From Limnomonas spitsbergensis (taxonomy: Eukaryota > Chlorophyta > Chlorophyceae > Chlamydomonadales), in assembly GCA_037349105.1 (NCBI GenBank), contig JAYJMM010000009.1, forward strand, positions 1,736,001-1,800,000: DNA of 64,000 nucleotides, read 5' to 3'. Position 1 is the stretch's first letter, and each line of letters starts with the position of its first letter. The position numbers and the translations under genes were made by a program. Shown here piece by piece: positions 35,546 to 50,500 of this stretch. A model generated the notes under the pieces. It made no database searches, was not told the DNA's origin, and saw only the letters and a list, made by a program, of their open reading frames with translations.

Positions 35546-38500
35546 GTGCGTCCTAATCACGGACTTGATTTATAAACCTACACTGGGGCGTTTTATATGA
35601 GGCTTCGCTTAAGCGTTTTCACACTTTCTTCCTTCCAGGCTGATGAACGCCCAGGCTAGAGGTTCACTAGGGAGGCGGACAGGATGGAGACATATGTTTC
35701 TCTACCTTGCAAAACAGCCATGCATAGCCATGCATAGCCATGCACAACCATGTATGACCATGCAACGCCATGCACAACCATGTATGACCATGCAACGCCA
35801 TGCACTACAATAGGCAGCCATGCACAGCCATGCACTACAATGCGCAGCCATGCACAACCATGTATGACCATGCAACGCCAAACCTTAAAATAGGCAGCCG
35901 TGCATGGCCATGCACTACAATGCACAGCCATTCACAACCATGTGCGGCCATGAATGGCCATGCACAGCCATGCACCACAATGCGCAGCCATGCACATCCA
36001 TGCACTACAATAGGCAGCCATGCGCAGCCATGCACAACCATGTATGACCATGCACGGCCATGCACTACAATAGGCAGCCATGCAAAGCCATGTGCAGCCA
36101 TGCACAGCCATGCACCACAATGCGCAGCCATGCACAACCATGTTCGGCTCAGTACACCCATGCACGGCCATGTGCACCTCTCCTGGTTTGCACTTCCCCC
36201 ACACTCACAAGCATCATTTAAGCGTCCTATAGGGCAGCGTCTTCACACTTCCATGGTGTACACTTTTATGTGTTCACTTTCCGTTTTCATACCCTGCAGA
36301 CGGCACGCAAAGTGTCCTTGAGGGCACTGTCATGCACACGTCCCCTGGTGCACAATCACCCTTTGTCACACACACCCTTTGCTCACACTGTTCACACATT
36401 GCAGGTGGAATATCTGGCATCCTAGAGGGCATCGTCGTGCAGCCATTGGAGCTGCTAAAGACACGGTTCCAGATTAACCAGGGGCCGCCCATGCGGCTCA
36501 TACCTTCCATGCTCGACATCATCAGGTGGGGAATGTGCTTCAGCTACAATTCAGCTACAATTTAGCTGTAATTCAGCTTCAATTCAGCTGCAATTGAGCT
36601 GCAGTTCAGGTACCTTCGGCTACACCAGGGGCCACCCAGAAGGCTCATACCATCCGTACCATTCCATACTAGACATCATCAGGAAGCCTGCGGGGTTATC
36701 CAGCGGTTGGTGGTTGGCAGCTGGCGGTTGGCAAGAAGATCCTGCGGCGGCTGGGGGTGCTATGGGATGTTATTTGATCACATGTCTGTGCTATAAAAAT
36801 CCAGTCACGTCCCGACCAGCGGTTAACGGTTGGTGGTTGGCGGTTGACAAGAAGATTCTGCGGCGGCTGGGGATGCTATGGGATGTTATTTGATCACGCA
36901 TCTGTGCTATAAAAATCCAGTCACGTCCCGGCCATCAGTTGTTGGTTGGCGGTTGGGCAGGGAGAATCTGCGACGGGCGGGCATGTTTTTGAATAATGTG
37001 CTACAACCCAGCAACATCCCGGCCAGCGGTTGGCAGTTGGCGGTTGGCAGGGAGATCCTGCGGCGGGCGGGCATGCTATGGAATGCTATTTGATGACGTG
37101 TTTACGCTACAACAATCCAGCTACATCCCGGCCGGCGGTTGGTGGTTGGCGGGAGATCCTGTAGGGGGCGGGGATGTTATGGGATGCTATTTGATAGCAT
37201 GCACATGTGGCAATAATTCATATACGTTCCGGCCTGCGGTTGGTGGTTGGCGGTTGGTGGGCGATCCTGCGGCGGGCTAGGGCATGGTATGGGATGCTAT
37301 TCTATAGCATGCTCATGCGGCAATAATTCAAAGACATCACAGCCTGCGGTTGGTGGTTGGCGGTCGGCGGGCGATCCTGAGGCGGGCAGGCATGCTCGTT
37401 CGGCAATAGTTTATATATGTCCCAGCTTGAGGTTGGTGGTTGGCGGTTGGCAGTTGGCAGTTGGTGGGAGATCCTGCGGTTGGCAAGCATGCTATGGGAT
37501 GCTATTTGATAGCATGCTCATGCGGCTATAACTCAGAAAATAAATTAGGGCGAGTTCGCGCAGCAAACGGCCCCGATGGAGGCTGAATCGCTACTTGCGG
37601 CAGCAGAGACGTCATAAACATATAAACATATCAATACACCCTAAGCGTAGACCGCAAGTGGAGCCACTGCCTTGGATGCTCCCATCTGCATAGCTCTGCA
37701 GCCCCGATACCTGAGCCTTGTACCCTTAACCTTGAACTGTTGGCCCTCACAAAACTGAATCCTATGCCCTAAATCCTTAACCCTAAACCCTAAACCCTAA
37801 ATCCTTAACCCTAAACCCGAAACCCTGTACCCTAAATCCTAACCCTTCACCCCAAGCCCTAACTACGTTGGATCCTAAACCCTTCACCCTTCACCCCAAA
37901 TCTAGGCTGGAACCTGAATCCCTTATCCTTAAGCACGTCACCCTAGTCCCATTCACCCTAAACCCTAGTCATATTTCCCATAAACCCTAGTCCCTTTCAC
38001 CATAAACCCTGTACCCTTTGGTGCCCTAAACCATACACCCTTAACCCTAATCCATACCGTACACCCTAATCCCTAATCCCTACACCCTACACCCTTACCC
38101 TACACCCTAAACCCCATACCCTTTCGTGTCCTTAGGGAAGGTGGTGTGCGGCTGCTGTACCGCGGAGGCCTTCCAGAGATTTCGGGCCTCATTCCCCGAG
38201 CCACCGCCGCGCTCTCAACGCTCGAATTCAGCCGCCGGAAGTTCAGGTGTGCTCCGCCTTTTGTTGCCACGGCTGAGCAATCGTTCAGCTACGCAGTTCA
38301 GGTACCCTGTTCAGCTACCTGTCACAGCTACCCAGTTCAGCTACCCAGATCAGCTGCCAAGTTCAGCTACCCAGTTCAGCTACCCAGTTCAGCTACCCAG
38401 TTCAGCTACCCTGCTGCCTTTGGTTGCAGGCCTCTTGCATGGCCTGCCATGCTGCTTGGGACGCCAGCAATAGGCCGGTCCACGTTTAGACCCCAAACGG

Positions 38501-41500
38501 GCTGTTTCGCAGTACAAAAATAAGTACAATCAGCAGCACGCTGCAGCCGATGCTCCACATCACTTTATATTACTACTGTTTTTTCAAAAATTGCAACTTA
38601 TGTAGGTCTGCACCCCCCTGGTAGGCACCCTTTCTACGCAGTACTGAGTTAAGGGTTAGGGGTGTAGGGTGTAGGGTGTAGGGTTGTGTTAGCAGGGGGA
38701 AAAGGCCAGGTCGTCCCGGCCTGAGGTGGGAGTCTAACCAAAATATTTAATGTATCATGCCAAATAAATAAACAAGTGCGCCGTGCGTAATAAATCAATA
38801 AACAAGTGCGCCGTGCGTAATAATCAATAAACAAGTGCGTCGTACGTAATAAATCAATAAACAAGTGCGTCGTACGTAATAAATCAATAAACAAGTGCAT
38901 TGTGCATATTAAATCAATAAACAAGTGCGTCGTGTGTAGTACATCAATAATCAAGTGCATTGTGCGTAATGAATCAATAAACAAGTGCGCCGTGCATAAT
39001 AAATCAATAAACAAGTGCGCCGTGCGTAATAAATCAATAAACAAGTGCATTGTGCATATTAAATCAATAAACAAGTGCGTCGTGCGTAATAAATCAATAA
39101 ACAAGTGCGTCGTACATAATAAATCAATAAACAAGTGCGTTGTGCGTAAAAAATCAATAAACAAGTGCGTCGTGCATAATAAATCAGTAAATAAGTGCGC
39201 CGTGCATAATAAATCAATAAATAAGTGCGCCGTGCGTACTAAATTAATAAGCAAGTGCAGTGTGCATGATGAATCAATGAGCAAGCGAGTCGTGCGTACC
39301 GGTATAGTAAATCAATATTTAATTGCGTCGTTCGTGATAAATCGTTTCATCCGCAAACAAGTGTGGATATTGCTTACATAAAGATAATAATGTGTGTGCG
39401 TCCCCTTCTGGCCTGTACTTCTGGGGTGCGCTGGCTGGCCGGTCCTTTTGGGGGTGCCTTCGTAGGGATAGTGGGTTGGCTGAAAGGGTCAGCGGCACCA
39501 TCTGAGGCTGATTATTAACGCTGGATTTAGGGCTCAACAATACGGCCGTTTGAGCCCAAATCACGTTCCGCTTACCGTATCGTAACGCACCGTTTCACAA
39601 TGCCATACCATGTTGAAACACCGCGTCGGCCATTTTCTAACCTGTCCGGCCTTTTTTGGCCGTACAGTATCCATATCCGTATTGTCCCGTATTTCCGCAC
39701 AGTATTTCCGTACCAGGTAACCCTGGCTGGATTCACTTGGGCGCTCACATGGCTGAGCCTTGTTTAGGGTTTAGGGTTTAGAGCTGTCTCCTTTTGAGAC
39801 TGACCGGTCATTTTTGGGGTGCAATGGTGGGGACGGCGTGTTGGCTGGAAATTACCGTCCAGCACGTTTGGCATAAGCACAAACGTGTTTATAACGGACA
39901 TAACAATGTGCAACAGACAGGGTGGTGGGGGGGGGGGAATCCGGTGCGGGAAATCTGGCGGGGCGCGCGGTTACCGTTTACTCGTTTAGTATGTTTGGCC
40001 CCACGCTGAGGTTTTTAAAACGGAAATATTAATTCGCAACAGGCAGGGGTGTAGCGGTGTAGCGGTGTAGCGGCGCGGGTGTGGCTTCGGCCTAAGCTGC
40101 AATTTTTCTCAACTCTCAAGCCTCCCACGGGGCGTAGCTTTCTTTCTTCCTTTCTTTGCGCAACAGAAAGGGGAGGGGGGGGTGGAATCCGGCAGGGTGT
40201 GCGAGGTCTGGGTGGGATTGTTGTGGTACTTTTCTATAATTCCAGCTGCTGTAATTAGATACCAATCTGCAGCCATGTGGTTTCATTTGCGTGAATGGGT
40301 CAGGAGCTGGAACTCTGGCGGTGAGCTGTCCACACACCTGGCACACGTGATCGCGTAGACAAAAAAAATCATGCAAGCATTAATGATGCAACTACCGATA
40401 TGTGGTTTTATATGCGTGAATGGGTCAGGAGCTGGAATATCAGCGAGCTGCCCACACACCTGGCACCTGCGATCATGCGAAAATGAATTATGCAAGAATC
40501 AACGAGGCAGTCATGTATTTTTATGATGATATTCGCAAATTTTTCAGGAGCTGGAATGGCGGCGAGCGGCCCACACACCTGGCAAATGCGATCACGCGAA
40601 AATGAAGCATGGAAGAATCCATGGTGCAATTACGTGATTTTGATACTGGTATCGATGTTGGTGAACTTTTCAGGAGCTGGAACAGCGGTGAGCGAAGACA
40701 ATTGCCTATTCGCCCGTCAGGTTCAGCTAGACCACGAAATTGGAATTCTACAGTGCGGATGCAAGCCTAGTTTATGTTTGAGGCAACAACAACCACAAGT
40801 TGAGGATAGCGAACACTCGGCCACGCACGTGCAGACCCTAGAACCCTAACATCGCGCCCACGCACCTGTCACACATGATCACGCAAAAGAGGAATCATGC
40901 AAGCGTTGATGATGCGACTACGGTTCCATATGTTGTTTTATTTGCGTGACTTGTTCAGGAGCTGGAGCAACAGAGAGCTGCCCACGCACTTGGCACACAG
41001 GATCCTTTAAAATAATCTTGCAAGCATTAATGATGCAACTACGTGGTTTATTTGCGTGACTTGTTCAGGAGCTGGAACAGCGGAGAGCTGCCCACACACC
41101 TGGCGTATGCAAGCGGGACCCTGGCGGCCGTAACGGAAAGTGTGGCATTTTCACCCTTCCAGGTCATCAAGGTGCGACCGAGCAGAGGAAGTGTGGGAAG
41201 GGCAGATGAGCGTTTGTTGCGTACATTGTTCTGGCCTTAGTGTACCGTAGATTCGCTTTGCCTTCCCTCGTAATCAAGGTCGTTTCGGGTCGAGGGATCC
41301 ATGAATTTACTAACGGTCGATTGTCGACGCCAGTTTTCAGTCGAAAATTAAGAGTTTTCCTCGACAGTTTGCCCGGAGGGCAGCATTGAGGGAAATCGTG
41401 TTTCGCTGCCCGAGGGAAGGCAAATCACATCTATGGTATATGTACGGTATCCGTGGACCAAATTACCAAGGTTCGCTCCGGCGTTTTCTATTCGTAACTT

Positions 41501-44500
41501 GATAAATAGGTTACTGATACCTGTACTTAAAGTTTATTTTACCTCATTCGCATTTTAATCCCGACACTCTCCTGTACAGGATTTCCCCTACAAACAGCAC
41601 TACCGTAAATTTGAATACTGTAGCCTGCCCACACCCCTAGAAGAGAAACTTGTTTATTAGGTCCCACAGGGAGATTTCCATCGCTCATTAAGCTTCGCAG
41701 GGGAAGTAAGAAGTAAGAAGCACATAAGGTTTCCAATCCTTTGTGATGTTTAACGGATCCTAGGTATAGGTGATAAGGGTTACGGGTTTACGCCTGCACG
41801 TATGGGATACGCGCATTTTGTCCCGTGTCATTGCAGTCGTGGATCAATCACTCGACGGTACCTCAGTAATATTTTGCGATTTCCCTTTCGACCAGCTATG
41901 GCATTTCACGCCGGGTGCTATCAACGGTTTAGGTGAATCCAGTGGGATTCGAACCTGCATCCCCATCCCTCGCAGAATAATGCTCTACCAATTGAGCTAG
42001 GGGACCTTGAAAATGGGTTGTAGGGAAACAATCCGGTTTGGAGGCAAAAAGAGTGGAAATGCTCAATTGTAACTAAGAGCCCCCATATATGGTGCGTAAA
42101 GGAGCTAAGCTAAGCTAAACTCATGACCTGATACCTGTAGCCGGAAACGCATGTGCATACCGTAGATTTGAATTGCCTTCCTTCGGGTATGAAAACTCGT
42201 TTCTTTAAATGCTGCCCTCATAGCAAATAATCGTTCAAAACTCTTAATTTCTGACTGAAGAGTTGCATCGACGGTTGTAAATTAGTTGATTCATGTATCC
42301 CTCCACCCCAAGCAACGTTAATTATGGGGGAAGGCAAAGCAAATCAACAGTAGGAGGGGATATTGCTATATTTCCTTACTGTTATATCGGTATTGTGTTC
42401 CCTTTTGTGAGCTCAAGATCTCGTACGAGGGCAGCCACGAGTCGGACTCCGAGGACGGGAACGTGGTCACCAACTTGGCCAACTACAAGGACATGAAGGA
42501 GTGCACGCACTTGTGGACGATCAAGCGCGCGTTCCAGTTCAACACCATGAGCCCGAAGTTGATCTCGCCCAAGGGCACGAGGATCTCCAAGCTCGACACC
42601 AAGAACTTGTACCTGACCCCGATCAGGAACGCGTCCAACTACAACCGGCAGTGCATGTCCTCGTCCTCGACCTGCTTCGGGCACTTGATCTCGCCCTCGT
42701 TCGACGCCAACCACAAGTCGGAGTACCCGTACGTGGCGTTGCCCTCGTACTTCTCCAGGAACACGGACGACTACGGGTCCTCGGACATCAACAAGTACAA
42801 CTACTCGGTCGCGACCAGGACCTTGCCCGAGGACAACATAATGGACATGGTGATGAACAAGGCAAAGGGCACGTCGGGGAGCATGTACGGGGACGTGTTC
42901 TCGACCATGCCCGTGAACTCGGCCAGGTTCGTGGCCGGGTCCATGTTCGAGACCGAGTACGAGTTCGCGGTGTCGATCCCGTACAAGGCCTACTGCAACG
43001 GAAGGGCCATGTACATGGGCAAGGGCGAGTACCAGTACGGCTCCAAGGACGAGGCCTCCATCGGGTGCCTGCCCACGTGCACCCAGCTGATCTCGGAGTA
43101 CTTCCGGTACCTGGGCACGTCCGTGACCGACGCCATGAACAAGGCCTCGTCCTTGGAGCCGTACTGGTACTCGCCCTTGCCCATGTACATGGCCCTTCCG
43201 TTGCAGTAGGCCTTGTACGGGATCGACACCGCGAACTCGTACTCGGTCTCGAACATGGACCCGGCCACGAACCTGGCCGAGTTCACGGGCATGGTCGAGA
43301 ACACGTCCCCGTACATGCTCCCCGACGTGCCCTTGGCCTTGTTCATCACCATGTCCATTATGTTGTCCTCGGGCAAGGTCCCGGTCGCGACCGAGTAGTT
43401 GTACTTGTTGATGTCCGAGGACCCGTAGTCGTCCGTGTTCCTGGAGAAGTACGAGGGCAACGCCACGTACGGGTACTCCGACTTGTGGTTGGCGTCGAAC
43501 GAGGGCGAGATCAAGTGCCCGAAGCAGGTCGAGGACGAGGACATGCACTGCCGGTTGCAGTTGGACGCGTTCCTGATCGGGGTCAGGTACAAGTTCTTGG
43601 TGTCGAGCTTGGAGATCCTCGTGCCCTTGGGCGAGATCAACTTCGGGCTCATGGTGTTGAACTGGAACGCGCGCTTGATCGTCCACAAGTGCGTGCACTC
43701 CTCCATGTCCTTGTAGTTGGCCAAGTTGGTGACCACGTTCCCGTCCTCGGAGTCCGACTCGTGGCTGCCCTCGTACGAGCTCAAGATCTCGTTGCCGAAA
43801 CGTTGTTCCACCTGCTGCTGAGCTTGAAGTCCTTTTTTGACTTTCGAAATGGCTCTCCGTAGCGGCCAGAAGCTTACAGTCCGTGAATATTTCGTATTTT
43901 CATGAATCTCTCAGCACTAAATAACATACATTTGAGGGCAGGCAATCCAAATGTACTGCTCACAAGTTCTGAAAAACTGAAATACGACCACAATTTTGCA
44001 GGCAAGGGTGCATGTGTGGAAGTGCCTGCATGTGTGGGAGTGCCTGGTTTGAATTTGAATTTGAATTTGCAAGTTTTGATTTATTTCGTGCGCAGGTCCG
44101 TCTCATGGCTAAGGAGCATCTGGGGCAGTACCGCAACACCTTGGACTGCTTGAAGCAGGTGAGGGTTGTTGCGGATTGTTGTTCCTTGACTTGCAATAGG
44201 TGAGGGGTGTTGCGAGTTGTTTCTTGCAACAGTTGCGGGGTGTTGCAAAATGCTGTCCTGATTTTGAAGGCCCCGTGCCGGTCTTTTTTTGCATTCCTTT
44301 GAGGTTTATAAAAACCTTTACGCTGATGGTTTATGAAGACCATGTTTGTTTTGTGCCTGGTGTGTTGGCCGGGCTGTTGTGCAGTTTCCCTTTGAACTTC
44401 AGAAGGCTTCATATTGTATTTATATCTTACATGACAGCCAAACGTTTTTGCCATGGGCTCCTGAAGGCATCTTGTTTTATTTTTTCCTTAAATGTTGTCG

Positions 44501-47500
44501 TGGTTTTTGTTTTGGCTGGCTTTGTTTTGTGTTTTCTTTTCTTAAAATGAAGCTTTTGAATGAAGGTTGTGTGTTTTATTTTCGTACATGGATATTATAT
44601 AGGTCCTTTTGCCCTTTGCTCATGAAGGCTTTGCGTTTTATCTTTGCCTTAGACACTGGAAAGGCATGTTTGTACTTTGCTTCAAAAGGTTTCGTGCTTC
44701 CTTGTATACATTTATGCTGGCTAGGCATTTTTGTACTTGGCTTCCAAAGGCTTAATGTTTGCTTTTACATATTACATGCTGGTAAGTGGTAAGGCATTTT
44801 GTAGTTGGCTTTGGTGTTTCTCTTTTCGTGTCTCAGCTACATGTCAGCTAAGCTCCGGCCGCCGTCCGGAGGCCCCGTTTGTGGCCAGCCATGCTACTTT
44901 TGCCACCACTGGCATGCCAGGCCAGTTTCTTGGCCCCAACCGGGATTTTGGGGGCCTCGGGGCGGCCCGCCAATGGTGGACTTGTGGCCGAAAAAGGAGA
45001 CACTGGTTGGCTTGTAAAGGCTTCTTGTTTTATTTTATTACTGAAATGTTGGTAAGGCCTCATTGCAGTTGGCTTTTGAAGGCTTCCGTTTTCTCTCCTT
45101 CCTTTCCTCTCCTGAAATGTTGGCGAGGCCCTTAAGCAGTCATGCAGCCTATCCTAAACCCTTAACCCCAACCCCTAAACTATGCCCTTAAGCAGTCATG
45201 CAGCCAAACCTGGCAAGGTAACGAGCTACCACTCATTCGAGTATTTATTTGAAACGGCCGAACGTTTGAAGACCTCAGACTCCGGTACTCTGTTTCCTCA
45301 CCCCCAAATTCTGAGCCCAAACCCTGAACTCTAAGCCTTTGCTGTTTCATTCATTTTCCGCCTCATACCCTTACCCCCCCCCCCCCTCTCAAAATTGTCT
45401 GCTAATTTCATGTCCTCTTTCAAGCCCTTGTATATCCCGTCAACCTTCCTGTTCCTTCCATTTCCACTCTTGAACCCTAAACCATAACCCCCCCCTTAGC
45501 ATGTGTTGCTCATTTCATTTCCACTAAAAAAACTCAACTCAACTCTACCTCCCTCCCATCCCCCCCTTTCAACCTTTGTCAGTCATTGTATTTCCACTTT
45601 CGAACCATAAATCCCCCCCCCCCTCTACCTTGACTGCTCATTTAATCTCCTCTCTCGAACCTAAACCCTGCTCCCCTAAACCGTAAACCCTTAACCCTAA
45701 ACCCTGCTCCCCTTAAACCTAAACCCTGCCTCACCCTCAACCTCTGTTGCTCCTTTCTTTTCCTCGCTCAAACCCTAAGGGTCTCTTACACATCTGCTGT
45801 TCATTCCATTTCTCTCTCTTAAACCCAACATCCTTAACCTCACCCCCCCCCTACACATTTGCTGCTCGTTTCACCCCTCTCTCAAACCCTAAACCCTAAA
45901 ACCCGTAACATGTGATGTTCATTTCATTTTTTGCTCTCGTACCCTAAGCCCTTCCCCCCCTAAACAATTTAATGTTCATTTCATTTCATCTCTCGTACCC
46001 TAAACCCTGACCCCTCTAAACCGTTGCTGCTTCTTTAAGTTCCCCTCTTGCACTCTAGACCTCAACCCCCCCGTCAACCTTTGCTGCTTATGTCATTTCC
46101 ACTTTTTATCACTCACAAAACCCAACTACTCTCTCAACCTCAGCTGCTCATCTCAATTCCTCCCTCAAACCCTTAACACTGCCCACCCCCTCAACCTTTG
46201 CTGCTCCTTTCATTCCCACTCTCCAATCCTAAACCTTAAACCCTAAACCCTTAACCCTAAACCCTATTACCTCAACGTTGTGACAAGGGAGGGGGTGACG
46301 GCGCTTAGCATCGGCCTTGTGCCCACCCTGCTCCTTTCATTCCCACTCTCCAATCCTAAACCCTAAACCCTAAACCCTAAACCCTAAACCATATTACCTC
46401 AAGGTTGTGACAAGGGAGGGGGTCACGGCGCTTAGCATCGGCCTTGTGCCCACCCTGCTCCTTTCATTCCCACTCTCCAATCCTAAACCTTAAACCCTAA
46501 ACCCTTAACCCTAAACCCTATTGCCTCAAGGTTGTGACAAGGGAGGGGGTCACGGCGCTTAGCATCGGCCTTGTGCCCACCCTGCTCCTTTCATTCCCAC
46601 TCTCCAATCCTAAACCCTAAAACCTTTAACCCTAAACCCTTAACCCTACACCCTTGTACTTCCAGGTTGTGGCAAACGAGGGGGTCACGGCGCTCAGCAT
46701 AGGCCTTGCGCCCACCCTGCTCCGAAACTGCATATGGAACACCCTCTACTACGTAAGTTACCAGGCTGTTAGTATTTGCTCGACTCCCCTTCCTGCCCAC
46801 CCTCTAATGCGTCAGTTACAGTCACTTCCAGTCAGTTACAGTCAGTTACAGGGCTGTTTTTATTTCCCCAACTTGGCTCGCACAACTCTACTACATGAAT
46901 CTTCCAATCTGTGAGCTGGGTACCAAACTTGAGGGGGGTTTTAGTAGCGAACTTGGTGGGAAACTTACAAGAGAATGCATAGCGAACGTGATAGCGAACT
47001 TTGTAGCGAACTTTGTAGCTAAATCCGGAGCTAGCTCGAAGCTACACAAAGCTGTTACTATTTCCTTACTCGTACGGTAATGGCGTGGATGTGGCTTCAG
47101 CCCAGGCTGCGCTGTTTTCTTAACTCTCACGCCTCCCACGTGGTGTAGCTTTCTTCCTTAACTCGTCCCTCCGACAATCCCCCGTCTCCTCATGAGACAG
47201 AGCTTGCCATATTCGTATGGTTCCCTTCTGTTTCCCGTTTCCCGTATGTTTCCCGTTTCCCGTTTCCCGTATGTTTCCCGTTTCCCGTATGTTTCCCATT
47301 ATGCTATCAGCAGAAATCAAACTCACATCGCAAATTCATACCGTATATTGTAGTGCCATACAGCTTTAGTTCTGTTCTGCTGTAATGAGTGCCGTTGTTT
47401 TGGCTCGAGTCAAAGCTCGCATCATACATTCTTACATCATGCCGTATCGTGCCACCTTTGTTTGTGTAGCTGAATTGTAGCTGAAGAGGCCTCCTCGAAT

Positions 47501-50500
47501 AAGCAAAGGGACGTACCACAGAACAACGGCAAGTCAGCTTAAGTCAAAACTGGCAACATAAATCTGCACGTCATATATTCGCACAAATCCACAATTCATA
47601 ATTTCTCCTTTTAGTTCCCTACTTCCTCCTTTCTTTCTGTAACCGAAATTCGGCGGTTGGCTGCCTTATTCTCAGCAATGGAGAGATTTGTAAATGTCCA
47701 ATTGTCTGCAGGGCACCGTATTTGAAGTCGAGAAGCGTCTGACACCCCTGGACAGCACGGTACTGGATGCTTGCAGGTGCGCCGTAGTGCCGTTGTGCTG
47801 AATATGTGTAGTGCTGTAGTGCCGTTGTACTGAAGATGTGTAGTGCTGTAGTGCTATAGTGATGAAGAGTTGTATTGGTGTACTTGACCCCTGGACAACA
47901 CGGTACTTGACGCTTGCAGGTGCCGTAGTGCCGCCGAGTTGTAGCGTTGTAGTGCTTGCTTGCTGTTAAGTTGGTGACGTGGCTGACCCCCCTTGACAAC
48001 TCCATCCTAGACGCTTGCAGGTTTGCCGTAATGCCGCTTTGCCTAAGAAGTGTAGTGCCATGATACTGCAGAGTTGTGGTGACGTAGCTGACCCCCTCAG
48101 GAACCCCACCCTTGAAGCTTGCAGGTTTGCCATAGTGCCGTTTTGCTTAAGATGTGTAGTGCCGTAGTGCTGTTGACCATGGTGATTGTTACCAGCATCA
48201 TGTTCACCGTCACCGTCTGAAAAACACTGTACCGTACTGTACTGGTGAGGGCAGACAGTGTACTGCTAGTAACCTGTACCTCCTAATTGTACTGCTACCT
48301 GTCTGCCTGCTGCCATGACCATGGTGATTGCTACCAGCATCGGTTGTAAGGTGTACTGCTATTATTTAAACCTTTAAATTGTACTGCCATGGGCTTGCCT
48401 GCTGCCATGACCATCATGATTGTTAGCAGCATCGTTTTCGCGGTCACCATCCTGAAACACACTGTACCCTACTGTACTGGTGAGGGCAGAAAGTGTACCG
48501 CCAAGCCGTACCTCTGAATTGTGCTGCTATCTTCCTGTCGATCACAGGACCATCGTCATTGGGACCAGCATCGGTTGCAAGGTGTACTGCTAATATTTAA
48601 ACCTTTAAATGGTACTGCTGTCTGCCTGCCTGTACGCTCACAGGACCATTGTGATTGGGACCAGCATCGGATTCACGGCCACCTGCTTCAACGCGCCGTT
48701 CGATGTGGTCAAGACGCGGTTTCAGAGCCAACTGCCCGGCAGCCGCAAGTACACCTCTGTGCTTTCAACATTGCGGACCATCGCCAGGTAACGCGATAAT
48801 ATTGACGGACGTCGAAAGGATTGGGGTTAAGGGGTTCAGGGGCCAAGCCAGGGTTCAGCGTTTCTTGGATACGGTTAAGGGATTACGCGATTAAATCTAC
48901 AAACGCCGGAATCTTGGTTATTTACCACACACACACAAACATTGTCAATTTCATGGCTCTGAAACCAGTTGCTGAGCAGCCGCAAACACCTCCGTGCTCA
49001 CTACCTTACAGATCATTGCCAGGTCATCTGAACTTCTTTTACAACCGACAAACTGCTGATTGCATATCAAATAAAAACCGAATTCATGAGACCAGCTGTC
49101 CGGCAGCTGCAAATAACCCTCTCATACTTTCGACGATACCAGGTAAGGTAATTATGTTTAAAAATGCCGAATTGTTCGTTATATATGATTATATGAAATA
49201 AAATGCCAATTTCATGGCGCTCTGGAACCAACTGCCAGGCAGCCGCAAGTCCACCTACGAGCTTTCTACATTACACAATTATACACTATTGCCGGGTGTC
49301 GTTTGCCTTTCCGACCTTCTCTTTTGGTCCTTTTGTTGTTGTTGTTGTTGTTTGTCCCCTTTCTTGTTTCTTCTCTGCTTCTTTCTGATCAGTGGGGCGC
49401 TCTCGCGGCCAAGCAGGGGTGGGATACGCTTGCTTTTGTGGATTTTGTTTTTGAGAGGCTTTGTTCAGGGCTACTCTCTAGTGGCACTCAGGTGTCAGAC
49501 TTGGTCTTCTTTGCCTTCCAGGCCTCTCCTTTTGTTCCTTCCCCCCCTCTTCCTTTTAGTTTCTTCTTTTCTCCCTTCTGAACAGTTGGGCGCCCACGCG
49601 GCCGAGCTTTGAGCGGGCCCAGTGGTGTAACGTTATTGACATTATTGCCGGATACAAGGATCCCAAAATGTTATAAAACACGGACTTGTTGATCACCGGT
49701 ATGTATATATATATAAATGCCCGTTTCATGGCGCTCTGAAACCACCTGCCCGGCAGCCGGCAGCCGCAAGCACACCTCCGAGCTCTCTACGTTGCATACT
49801 CTTGCCAGGTTACCCCAGGCTACCAAAGATTCGTTAAAATCACCTATTTTTGAATATTCTATATTTATACCAAATAAATGCCGAATCTTGAATATTTAAT
49901 AATATACCAAATAGATGCCGATTTCATGGCGCTCTGAAACCAGCTGCTCGGCAGCCGCAAGTCGATATCCGTGCTTTCGACGTTGCAGACAGTGGCCAGG
50001 TAACGAAAACTTGCTCACAACTGCCGCATTGTTGACTTCATACCAAATAAAATGCCACGGTCATGATATGGCTCTGAAACCAACTGCCGAGCTCTGTGCT
50101 CGCTATGTTGCGGACCATTACCAGGTGACCATAAGTGTTTATTTCATATATTGGTCGAGTACCGGTAATTAAGACAAAAAAGCGTGGATAGTTATAAATA
50201 GCTCTGAGACCAGCTGCTCCTGAACCCCAAGCCCCAAAACACACAACTCCAACCCCTAAACCCATGCTGCCTTCCCTGAAGCCCGGGCCTTCAAAACTGA
50301 ACTGCAAACCAAAATCATTTCCCCCCGCAGGAGGGTCCCTGTGCCCTGTCTAAGGGCTTCGACTGTGAACCTGAACCCTTAACCTTAAACCCTAGACCCT
50401 TTCTTGCAAGGAGGAGGGTCCCCGCACCCTGTCTAAGGGCTTCGTCTGTGAACCTGAACCCTAATTCATTTCCCACGCAGGGAGGAGGGCCCCCACGCCC

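Larger units (their letters stand above)
39763..47263 (+). repeat. Duplicated block: parental copy within the carrier gene
   Basis: Corresponds to 19115-26008. Considered parental because exons 4-6 here are required for the intact carrier frame. It keeps the full palindrome (42412-43796) and has two fewer C in a poly-C tract near 45380. Confidence 0.93.

Noticed and set aside
38649..39284. 211-residue Leu/His/Ile/Thr frame (LFIDLLRTTH)
   Set aside because: Translation of the 30-bp AATAAATCAATAAACAAGTG array.
42382..43862. Open frames of 438 and 453 residues on opposite strands
   Set aside because: They are the non-biased frames crossing the palindrome; Arg/His/Val/Gln-rich peptides with no third-position signal. 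The inward GC3 frame is the likely source frame.
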